Of a stretch of 64,000 bases of DNA, positions 18,214 to 25,685 are shown piece after piece. A program made the position numbers and the translations under genes. Each line of letters starts with the position of its first letter. The first letter of the stretch is position 1. The notes under the pieces were generated by a model. The model was not told the origin of the DNA and did not search any database. It worked only from the letters and a program-made list of their open reading frames with translations. Source of the DNA: Stenotrophomonas maltophilia (GTDB lineage: Bacteria; Pseudomonadota; Gammaproteobacteria; Xanthomonadales; Xanthomonadaceae); assembly GCA_009912235.1 (NCBI GenBank), contig WNDS01000002.1, forward strand, positions 682,001 to 746,000. Direction: 5' to 3'.

Positions 18214-19023
18214 ATGAGCCCGACCACTCCCGCTTCCGCCCTCACCATCGCCGGTTCCGATTCCGGCGGCGGTGCCGGCATCCAGGCCGACCTGAAGGCC
18301 TTTGCCGCCCACCACGTGCATGGCCTGTCGGTGATTGCCGCGCTGACCGCACAGAACACCCGCGGCGTGAGCGCCGTGCACGTGCCGCCGATCGCGTTCC
18401 TGCGCGCGCAGATCGACGCCTGCTTCGAGGATTTCCAGATCCACGCGGTGAAGCTGGGCATGCTGGCCAATGCCGAGGTCATCCACGCGGTGGCCGATGC
18501 GCTGGAAAGGTACCGCCCGGCGCACGTCGTGCTGGACCCGGTGATGGTGGCCACCAGCGGTGCCAAGCTACTGGAGGAAAGCGCCCTGGCCGCGCTGCGC
18601 GAGCGCCTGCTGCCGCTGGCCACGCTGGTCACGCCCAATACGCCGGAAGCCGAGCTGCTGGTGGGCCACCGCATTGCCGGCGCCGCCGATGTGGAGCGCG
18701 CCGCCACCACCCTGCTCGACCAGGGGGTTGCCGCCGTGCTGCTCAAGGGCGGCCACCTGCAGGAAGGCAACCGCGTGGTGGACCGCTATTTCGACGGCGT
18801 CAGCAGCGAGGAATTCATCCACGCGCGCCTGCCGATCGATGCCCACGGCACCGGCTGCACGCTGGCCTCGGCCATCGCCGCGCAGCTGTGCAACGGGCTG
18901 AGCGTGGCCAACGCCTGCGAAGCCGGCATCGACTACGTGGCCCGTGGCCTGCAGCAGGGCTACAGCCCGGGCCGCAGCGAGGTGCGGGTGCTCGACCACT
19001 TCGGCGCGGCGCCGCACGCGTGA
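18214..19023 (+). CDS. thiD: Bifunctional HMP kinase / HMP-phosphate kinase
   Basis: This 269-residue ribokinase-fold enzyme phosphorylates hydroxymethylpyrimidine and its monophosphate for thiamine synthesis. Signatures are [20 protein letters not shown] at the N-terminus, [24 protein letters not shown], and the anion-hole loop [15 protein letters not shown]. The stop overlaps the GTG of the downstream hydrolase gene. Confidence 0.96.
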   Translation: MSPTTPASALTIAGSDSGGGAGIQADLKAFAAHHVHGLSVIAALTAQNTRGVSAVHVPPIAFLRAQIDACFEDFQIHAVKLGMLANAEVIHAVADALERYRPAHVVLDPVMVATSGAKLLEESALAALRERLLPLATLVTPNTPEAELLVGHRIAGAADVERAATTLLDQGVAAVLLKGGHLQEGNRVVDRYFDGVSSEEFIHARLPIDAHGTGCTLASAIAAQLCNGLSVANACEAGIDYVARGLQQGYSPGRSEVRVLDHFGAAPHA

Positions 19024-19889
19024 GTACGCCTGCCGCCGACACCACCGCGCAGGCCCGCGCACTGGTCAGCAGCGACGGCCGCCGTTTCGAGCTGCTGGCC
19101 TGCGTGCCACCCGCAGCGCGTGCGCGGCTGCTGTGGCTGCCGGCGCCGGGCGTGGCCGCCCGCCACTACCTGCCGCTGGCACAGGCGCTGGCGGCCCGTG
19201 GCATCGCCGTGTACCTGCATGAGTGGCGCGGCAACGGCAGCAGTTCGCTGCGGCCCTCGCGCACGCAGGATTGGGGCTGCCGCGAAATCCTCGAACAGGA
19301 TCTGCCGGCCAGCCAGTCGCTGCTGGCCGCTGACGATGCCGCGCAGGGCGTGCTGCCGTGGATCATCGGCGGGCACAGCCTCGGGGGCCAGCTGGCCTGC
19401 CTGCACGCCGGGCGACACCCGACGGATTTCCAGCGCCTGTGGCTGGTGGCCAGTGGCACGCCCGGGCGGCACCACTTCCCGCCGCCGCGCGGCTGGCTGC
19501 TGCCGCTGGTCTACCGCTTCCTGCCATGGCTGGCGCGCCGCCAGGGCGTGCTGCATGGGCGGCGCCTGGGCTTCGGTGACACCGAGGCGCGCGGGCTGAT
19601 TGCCGACTGGGCGCGTGTGGGCCTGAGCAACCATTACGCCGCAGCTGGCATGGCCGATACGCTGGACGCGGGCATGGCGCAGGTGCGCGGCCACGCGCAG
19701 GCGGTGGTGCTGGCCGACGACTGGCTGGCGCCGGCAACCTCGATGCAGGGGCTGCTGGCCAAGCTGCCGCAGGTCAGCGCGCACACCACCGTGCTGTCGG
19801 CCGCGCAGCTGGGCACACGCGCCGACCACTTCGCCTGGATGGCATCGCCGCAGGCCATTGCCGGCGTGCTTTTTCATTCAGTTGAATAA
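19020..19889 (+). CDS. Alpha/beta hydrolase
   Basis: This 289-residue protein starts with GTG overlapping the thiD stop. The alpha/beta fold is shown by LWLPAPGVAARHYLPLAQALAARG, the nucleophile elbow GGHSLGGQLA (Ser), and a C-terminal His in RADHFAWM. LHEWRGNGSSS is typical of the YheT/serine-aminopeptidase-like group. The substrate is unknown; coupling to thiD gives no clear clue. Confidence 0.85.
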   Translation: MSTPAADTTAQARALVSSDGRRFELLACVPPAARARLLWLPAPGVAARHYLPLAQALAARGIAVYLHEWRGNGSSSLRPSRTQDWGCREILEQDLPASQSLLAADDAAQGVLPWIIGGHSLGGQLACLHAGRHPTDFQRLWLVASGTPGRHHFPPPRGWLLPLVYRFLPWLARRQGVLHGRRLGFGDTEARGLIADWARVGLSNHYAAAGMADTLDAGMAQVRGHAQAVVLADDWLAPATSMQGLLAKLPQVSAHTTVLSAAQLGTRADHFAWMASPQAIAGVLFHSVE

Positions 19890-19952
19890 ATATCTTCACA
19901 AAAGCGTTGACGAATCGGCCGGGCATCCGCATAATTCCGCTCTTGTCGCAGG

Positions 19953-20029
19953 GCGCCCGTAGCTCAGTTGGATAGAGTACCTGGCTACGAACCAGGCGGT
20001 CGGGAGTTCGAATCTCTCCGGGCGCACCA
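19953..20029 (+). tRNA. tRNA-Arg (anticodon ACG), copy 1
   Basis: Acceptor arms GCGCCCG/CGGGCGC, anticodon loop CTACGAA (ACG), T loop GTTCGAATC, and an encoded CCA. The wobble A is normally deaminated to inosine. It is the first of three tandem copies. Confidence 0.97.
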
Positions 20030-20098
20030 CTCGACAGGCTTTCAGCATCCGCCGCTGGAAGATGCAGTAAAATAAGTAGTACGTTGATTGTGTACCGC

Positions 20099-20175
20099 GC
20101 GCCCGTAGCTCAGTTGGATAGAGTACCTGGCTACGAACCAGGCGGTCGGGAGTTCGAATCTCTCCGGGCGCACCA
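20099..20175 (+). tRNA. tRNA-Arg (anticodon ACG), copy 2
   Basis: This copy is identical to copy 1 over all 77 nucleotides, including the encoded CCA. About 70 bp of unrelated spacer separate the copies. Confidence 0.97.
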
Positions 20176-20207
20176 CACACGATCAACACAAGAAGTTTAT
20201 GTAATTG

Positions 20208-20284
20208 GCGCCCGTAGCTCAGTTGGATAGAGTACCTGGCTACGAACCAGGCGGTCGGGAGTTCGAATCTCTCTGGGCGCACCA
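20208..20284 (+). tRNA. tRNA-Arg (anticodon ACG), copy 3, one base different
   Basis: This differs from copies 1 and 2 by one C-to-T change at the start of the 3' acceptor arm (TGGGCGC). The last acceptor pair is therefore G-U instead of G-C. Otherwise it is intact, with encoded CCA, and it is followed by a terminator. Confidence 0.96.
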
Positions 20285-20293
20285 TTACACCGA

Positions 20294-20324
20294 AACAGCA
20301 GGCCTCGGCCTGCTGTTTTTTTTG
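20294..20324 (+). terminator. Terminator of the tRNA-Arg array
   Basis: The stem AACAGCAGGCC...GGCCTGCTGTT has a TC loop and is followed by a run of eight T. Confidence 0.9.
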
Positions 20325-20332
20325 TGCTTTCG

Positions 20333-20526
20333 GCAGGGCTGCGCCCGGCACCCGCAGAGGCCGGAGCCAGACCCGAAGCAACGGCAACAGCGTGCATTCC
20401 GTGGGATGGCGGGGTGGGTCCGGTTGAGGGGGACGCCGTAAACCCACAGTGCCCCGCCATCCCACGGAATGAAGCGCTTGCTGTTGCCGTTGACGTTGCT
20501 TCGGCAGGTGCAGGGCGCAGCCCTGC
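20333..20526. repeat. Long imperfect inverted repeat
   Basis: About 190 bp form an imperfect palindrome. The outer arms are GCAGGGCTGCGCCC (20333) and its complement (about 20513-20526), there is a middle block GAAGCAACG/GGCAACAGC on both sides, and the inner arms are perfect over 19 bp (20396-20414 and 20452-20470). The roughly 37-bp loop has no ORF. It sits between the tRNA-Arg terminator and the end of the LysR gene. It resembles a MITE-like or REP-like dispersed element. Confidence 0.8.
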
Positions 20527-20537
20527 AAAACACCCCC

Positions 20538-21455
20538 CTACTCCGCCATCTGCTGCCACCACTGCGCCAGCAGCGCCGGCCTGCGCATCCGCTCGCGCCA
20601 CCAGCGCAGCGCCGCCCCTTCTTCGCCGGTACGCCAGGCCAGCCAGAAGTTCTCCTCCGGCTTGTGCTCTTCCACCTCGCGGATCACCAGCTGGCCGCGC
20701 GCCACCGCCGCACGCGCGCACGGCTCGGGCAGGAACCCGAAACCCAGCCCGCGCCCCTGCAGCTGCAGCTTGGTCGCCATGTCCGGCACGGTCAGCGTCT
20801 CCTGCCCCATCAACAGCCCCACCGTGCGCGGCAGCAACCGGCGCGCCGAATCGGTCACCGCGATCGCGCAGTGCTCGGCCAGCTGCTCGCGGCCCAGCAC
20901 GCCCGGCACGGCCGCCAGCGGATGCTGTGGCGACACCGCGAACACGAAGCCCACGCTGCCCAGCGGCTCGACCACATAGCCACCGCCACTGGGGCCCTCG
21001 CCCGCCGCGCCGATCAGCAGGTCCGCGCGACGGTCCAGCAACGCTTCCCAGGTGCCTGACAGTGCCTCGCCGATCAGCCGCAGCCGGGTCGGCGCGGCAA
21101 TGCCGCGGAAGGCGGCGATGTCCTCGCCCAGCAGCCAGGTCGGGAACATCGAATCCACCGTCAGGGTCAGCTCGGCCTCCCAGCCGGACGCCACCCGGCG
21201 CACACGTATCTCCAGCTCGCGGGCCGCACGCAGCAGGTTGTGGCCATCGTCCAGCAGCGCGCGACCGGCCTCGGTCAGCTCCGCGCGGGGGCCGACCCGG
21301 TCGAACAGCTGCACGCCCAGGTCCTCCTCCAGCTTGGCCACGGTGTAGGAGATGGTGGACGGCACCTTGTGCAGGGCCTTGCCCGCCCCCGCGAACGAGC
21401 CACGCCGGTCGATGGCATCCAGGATCTGCAGGGCGTCGAGGCTGAGCTTGAGCAT
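20538..21455 (-). CDS. LysR-family transcriptional regulator
   Basis: This 305-residue protein has the N-terminal winged helix typical of LysR (LQILDAIDRRGSFAGAGKAL; STISYTVAKLEEDLGVQLFDR). An effector-binding domain follows. It is divergent from the pirin gene at 21594. The 138-bp gap should contain a shared control region, so the pirin gene is the likely target. Confidence 0.93.
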   Translation of the reverse strand: MLKLSLDALQILDAIDRRGSFAGAGKALHKVPSTISYTVAKLEEDLGVQLFDRVGPRAELTEAGRALLDDGHNLLRAARELEIRVRRVASGWEAELTLTVDSMFPTWLLGEDIAAFRGIAAPTRLRLIGEALSGTWEALLDRRADLLIGAAGEGPSGGGYVVEPLGSVGFVFAVSPQHPLAAVPGVLGREQLAEHCAIAVTDSARRLLPRTVGLLMGQETLTVPDMATKLQLQGRGLGFGFLPEPCARAAVARGQLVIREVEEHKPEENFWLAWRTGEEGAALRWWRERMRRPALLAQWWQQMAE

Positions 21456-21593
21456 TCGAAAATTTCGATGATGGCTGTCAAAACTATCCGTTTTTCAAAC
21501 CCGGGGCGCAAGCGGATACTTCTTCGCAATGGGGAAACAGGCCGGCATCGAGCCCAGCCAACCCCATCGAAACCATCGAACAAGGAGATTCCC

Positions 21594-22295
21594 ATGCTGC
21601 AGATCCGCAAGAGCGCTACCCGTGGCCAGGCCGAGCATGGCTGGCTGTCCTCGCGCCACACCTTCTCCTTCGCCGGCTACTACGATCCGCGCCACGTCGG
21701 CTTCGGGCCGCTGCGCGTCACCAACGAAGACACCGTCATCGGTGGCCAGGGCTTCGGCACCCACAGCCACAGCAACATGGAGATCGTCTCCTACGCGCTG
21801 GGCGGCGCACTGGAACACAAGGATTCGATGGGCACCGGCTCGGTGCTGCGCTATGGCGACGTGCAGCGCATGAGCGCCGGCAGCGGTGTCAGCCACAGCG
21901 AATTCAACCACTCGCCCAGCGAGGCGGTGCACTTCCTGCAGATCTGGCTGTTCCCGCACACCGAGAACATCGCTCCGTCGTATGAAGAGACCCACTTCAG
22001 CCCGGAGAGCAAGCGCAACCAGCTGCGCCTGATCGTTTCGCCCGACGGTGCCGACGGCTCGCTGCGCATCCACCAGGATGCCCGCATCTACGCCACGATC
22101 CTGGACGGCAGCCAGAAGCTGCACCATGCGCTGGCCAGCGGCCGTGGCGCCTACGTGCAGGTGGCACGTGGCCAGCTGCAGGTCAACGGCATCACCCTGG
22201 AAGCAGGCGATGCGCTGCAGGTCAGCGACGAAGCACAGCTGACCCTGGAAAACGGCAACGACGCCGAAGTGCTGGTGTTCGACCTGCCGCTGTAA
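21594..22295 (+). CDS. Pirin family protein (YhaK-like)
   Basis: This 233-residue bicupin has the N-terminal metal site in FGTHSHSNMEIVSYALGGALEHKDS, followed by HSEFNHSPSEAVHFLQIW. These are the pirin/YhaK signatures. Some members act as quercetin dioxygenases or redox sensors. A strong Shine-Dalgarno (AAGGAGA) precedes the ATG by 6 bp. It is probably controlled by the divergent LysR protein. Confidence 0.93.
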   Translation: MLQIRKSATRGQAEHGWLSSRHTFSFAGYYDPRHVGFGPLRVTNEDTVIGGQGFGTHSHSNMEIVSYALGGALEHKDSMGTGSVLRYGDVQRMSAGSGVSHSEFNHSPSEAVHFLQIWLFPHTENIAPSYEETHFSPESKRNQLRLIVSPDGADGSLRIHQDARIYATILDGSQKLHHALASGRGAYVQVARGQLQVNGITLEAGDALQVSDEAQLTLENGNDAEVLVFDLPL

Positions 22296-22344
22296 CGCAC
22301 AGCCGCCCGCGATGCCCACCGGCACCGCGGGCGGCACGCGTGCC

Positions 22345-24171
22345 TCAGAACCGGTAGTTCACGGTCAGCCGCACGTTGCGCGGCTCACCCCAGGTGTAGG
22401 TGCTGTACCAGTTGAAGATGGTGTAGTAGCGCTTGTCCAGCAGGTTGTTGACGTTGACCGTGGCCGACAGGCGGTCGTTGAACTGGTAGCGGGTCATGGC
22501 ATCGAACAGCCAGTACGGGGCGGTGCGATGCACCAGGGTGGAACCATCGGCCGGGTTGGTGATGTCGCCGAAGGTCGAGTCCTGCCAGCGCGCGCCACCG
22601 CCGATGGTCCAGCCTTCAGCCACGCCGCGCAGGCGGTAGCTGGTGTGCAGGCTGAACTGGTTTTCCGGCTCCAGCGTGGAGACCTTGCGGTCGGCCTGGC
22701 GTGCGATCTTGTGCGCGAAGCCACCCTGCACCTGCCAGCCATCGGCCAGCTGGCCGGACAGTTCCAGCTCGTAGCCCTTGGTGCGCACGCCCATCAGCGC
22801 GCGGTAGGCATCTTCACCGTTGGGTGCCTTCTTGCCGGTGGCCTCGGCGAAATTGTCCTGTTCCAGCTGGAACACCGCGGCACTGGCGTTGAAGCGGCCG
22901 TCGAGGAATTCGGCCTTCACGCCGGCCTCGTAGCTGCGCCCTTCCAGCGGGTCCAGGGTCTTGCCCTGCTCATCGCGCACACCCTGCGGCTTGAAGATGG
23001 TGCTGTAGCTGGCGTAGACCGAATAGTTCCTGCCCAGATCGTAGACCAGGCCGGCGTAGGGCACGAACACGCCGCTTTCGTGGGTGCCCGGCGAACGGTA
23101 GTTGGCCACGCGGCTGCCCAGGATCAGCTTCAGCGGATCGGCCAGGTCGAAGCGGCCGACCAGGTAGGCGCCGCTTTCGCGGGTGACCTCGTTGTTGCTG
23201 TAGCCGCGCTGCCACTGCGGCTCGGGAATGTCGCCGTTCCAGCTGTAGTAGTTGGGCACACTGGTCACAAAGCCCGGCGGCGCGGCATAGCCATCGTTGG
23301 TCCAGCGCTTGCGCGACACGCTGGCGCCGGCCACCAGCTCATGCTCGCGGCCGAACAGCCCGAACTTGCCGGTGATGTAGGCATCGGCCGCATTGCTGAC
23401 CGTCTTGCCCACGTACTTGCCCAGCCACAGCGACACGCCTTCGCCGGTAACCGGGTCCGGCTCGCCGCCAGCGGCACCGGCCAGCGCGGCGTTGTAGCCG
23501 TTGATCTGGTGGTTGAGCTGCAGCTTGCCCACCCAGTCGTTGGCGAAGGTATGTTCCAGCGTGGCAAAGCCGGTGCGGGTGTACTGCTCCCAGCGGCTCC
23601 AGCGCGTACCGTTGTTGAACGAACGCGGCATGCTGTTGAAGTTGCCTTTGCTGTCCAGCAGCGGGATGCCGCCCCAGGTCGAGCCCTTCGGGTCGCTGTC
23701 CTGTGCGTCCAGGCCGACGGTCAGCAGCGTGCGCTCGCCGATGTCGGCCTCGATCACGCCGTAGCCCAGCCTGGTGCTGCGCTGGTAGTAATCCAGGTTG
23801 GAATGGCGATCCTGCCAGGCACCGACCACGCGGCCACGCACGCGGCCGTCGGCGGTCAACGGGCCGCCCACGTCCAGTTCGGCGCGGTATTCGTCCCAGC
23901 TGCCCACACCCAGGCTGGCGCTGCCCTTGAACTCACGACCAGGCTTCTTGCGGATCAGGTTGATGGTCGCGCCCGGGTCGCCGACGCCGGTCAGCAGGCC
24001 GGTAGCGCCCTTGAGTACTTCGATGCGGTCGTAGATGGCGGTGTCGCTGAGCGTGTTGCCGGCCGAGTAGGCCGAGTCGCGCGCCATCGGAATGCCGTCG
24101 TACTGGAAATTCTGCACGGCAAAGCCACGGGCGTAGTACTCGGTGCGCTCACTGTCGTAGGTGACGATGCG
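22345..24171 (-). pseudogene. FhuE-like TonB-dependent siderophore receptor, 5' part lost at prophage junction
   Basis: The reading frame encodes the later plug and the whole beta-barrel of a ferric-siderophore receptor of the FhuE/FpvA type. It contains YDSERTEYYARGF, RIEVLKGATGLLTGVGDPGATINLIRKKP, the barrel, and a terminal VNYRF ending in aromatic Phe. Coding similarity stops abruptly at about 24171, where an in-frame TAG and AT-rich DNA begin. The signal peptide, any STN domain, the TonB box and the first part of the plug are missing. They should lie on the far side of the prophage. The remaining internal ATG (24117) could not give a secreted receptor. Confidence 0.9.
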
Positions 24172-24240
24172 CTATTTTCACGCATCTCATTGATTTGCAA
24201 AGCTTCATAACGATTTCATCACAACATATACCAACACATG
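24160..24240. other. Left host/prophage junction (attL region)
   Basis: Between the last receptor codons (about 24171) and the first phage ORF the composition changes sharply to AT-rich sequence (TATTTTCACGC, GATTTGCAAAGCTTC, TTTCATCAC). The core duplicated sequence cannot be delimited without the right end. The short partial repeat ACCAACACATG/ACCAACATG at 24230-24250 is also here. Confidence 0.7.
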
Positions 24241-24289
24241 TACCAACATGACGAATCGCTGCGCCGCAGCGCAATTTCAGGATCCCATC

Positions 24290-24714
24290 ATGAGAGCACC
24301 ATTCATTTTCGCTGTAGTGGTCGCGGCCGGCATCGTCGCGCCCCCTTAACGTCCGCATCCCCGGTGCTTGAACACCTCTACTATGAAGCGTCAATCCCAG
24401 GTGAGACGCGAGACCGGTTCGTCCTGCGGATTGCACCACGGGCAGTCAAGGAGACCTACGGTTTGAGGGCGGAAGTATGCGGAGCGATCGAGGGAAGCAT
24501 TGAGGACGGATTCACCATGGATGTGTACACTGCTCATAAGAAACATGACTGCTCCTTCCCCAACCCGACCGGTGTTGCATCCTTCCACACTCACGTGCAG
24601 GGAAACCCGTTCTTCTCGCATACGGATTATAGGCAACCCGGCTATATGGCCAGCGGCCGCAGCGTCTGGTTCCAAGATGGGCCACGGACAGATCGGCGTG
24701 TCCGACCTCAGTAG
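24290..24714 (+). pseudogene. Secreted JAMM/DUF4329-like protein, frameshifted after the signal peptide
   Basis: The ATG at 24290 opens a typical signal peptide (MRAPFIFAVVVAAGIVAPP) that ends at TAA 24347. One extra C in the C5 run at 24341-24345 would join it to the neighbouring frame, which continues LTSASPVLEHLYYEAS to the stop at 24714. That frame holds FHTHVQGNPFFSHTD, which exactly matches the JAMM pattern HxH-x7-SxxD and resembles DUF4329 proteins. It is the only plus-strand gene at the tail-distal end of the prophage, where lysogenic-conversion genes are common. Its 3' end overlaps the convergent structural gene by a few bases. Function is inferred from the motif only. Confidence 0.6.
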
Positions 24715-25430
24715 CCGGTCACGTCTATGACCATGGCGGCGCCTCTGGCGCTGCTGACCGAGAACCCCATGTCGGCCCTCGGCAGCTGGGTTTGGCCACC
24801 GCCATAGGGGAACCGGCTCCAAGAGAGCTGCGCCCCTGATACCGCGTACCCAAACTGCTGCGCGTCATCGATGTAGAACCACGGTCCGGGTGCACTGGGA
24901 TTACCGGGGTTCGGTGGCGATGGCGCTAGCCTGCGTTGGTTGAAGAACGCCGCTCCCGCATGCACAACGGCATAGGTTGGACCAGCGATTAGACCAGCGC
25001 TGCCGGGCTGGTCCGTCATCTGGTTCTGAAAGAACCCGTCTACACGCATGTACCGGCCATCGCTATCGAAGGTCACCTGATTCTGCGCATTCCTCAGCAC
25101 CACCAGCCCGGTTCCGGGCAGTCGGGCTGCGGGCACATCGAACACAAAGTACGTGCCTTGATTTCCACCAGCAGCACTTGCCGCCGACACATGCCACGTA
25201 TGCGTATTGCCCGATCTGGTGTATGCGGTGACCGTGTGGAAGTACGGAAACTGCAGCGCCAGCATCGGCGGATAGGGCGAACTGGACGTGTAGCTGATCG
25301 TCCCGAACCTCGCACCGACATTCGTTACGTTGGACAGGACGAAGGTGCCCTTCTCCGCAACGCACAGGTTCACGTACTCATCGTCGATGAGCACCGTACT
25401 TTTGTCGTTTCTGATCCTAATAAATGCCAT
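24708..25430 (-). CDS. Phage structural protein downstream of the tail-tip gene
   Basis: This 240-residue protein has no recognised family. It is rich in Gly, Ser and aromatic residues. It contains GPWFYIDDAQQFGYAVSGAQLSW, which echoes GSPWFYIATDS in the 88-residue gene upstream. It overlaps that gene by 14 bp. The position after J suggests a tail-tip or side-fibre accessory protein. The ATG at 25430 (MAFIRIRNDKSTVLIDD) is chosen because upstream codons lie inside the neighbouring gene. Confidence 0.65.
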   Translation of the reverse strand: MAFIRIRNDKSTVLIDDEYVNLCVAEKGTFVLSNVTNVGARFGTISYTSSSPYPPMLALQFPYFHTVTAYTRSGNTHTWHVSAASAAGGNQGTYFVFDVPAARLPGTGLVVLRNAQNQVTFDSDGRYMRVDGFFQNQMTDQPGSAGLIAGPTYAVVHAGAAFFNQRRLAPSPPNPGNPSAPGPWFYIDDAQQFGYAVSGAQLSWSRFPYGGGQTQLPRADMGFSVSSARGAAMVIDVTGY

Positions 25431-25683
25431 AGGTGATCCTGAAGGGCGTAGAGGTGCCGGTCCACGACAGCGTTGTCCCCGCCACACTCACAGCCGGTGC
25501 CGGAACCTGCATGGCTGTTGAGTCGGTAGCGATGTAAAACCAGGGCGAGCCATCAACAAACCCCGGCACCTGTATGGAGCCATTGAGCGGCCCCGTACTT
25601 ACCGAACCGATCAGCTTTCCCACCTGCCGACTTAAATCCAGCTGCAGAGATCCATCGGCGTTTCGGACAATGAACCTAGGCAT
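25417..25683 (-). CDS. Small phage tail protein
   Basis: This 88-residue protein (MPRFIVRNADGSLQLDLSRQ...) starts 3 bp after the J-like stop. Its C-terminal part, GSPWFYIATDS followed by VAGTTLSWTG, resembles the C-terminal part of the next protein, suggesting duplication or a common fold. Small proteins of this kind follow J in many lambdoid prophages; the role is unknown. Confidence 0.65.
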   Translation of the reverse strand: MPRFIVRNADGSLQLDLSRQVGKLIGSVSTGPLNGSIQVPGFVDGSPWFYIATDSTAMQVPAPAVSVAGTTLSWTGTSTPFRITYGIY

Positions 25684-25685
25684 GG

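Noticed and set aside
19953..20284. tRNA-Arg array as a phage attachment site
   Set aside because: No integrase or phage-like DNA adjoins it; the prophage boundary is at about 24171 in the receptor gene, and the copies are full tRNAs rather than duplicated 3' ends.
20210..20530. ORFs reading through the tRNA-Arg genes
   Set aside because: The apparent coding (PRERFELPTAWFVARYSIQLSYG) is translation of the tRNA sequence itself.
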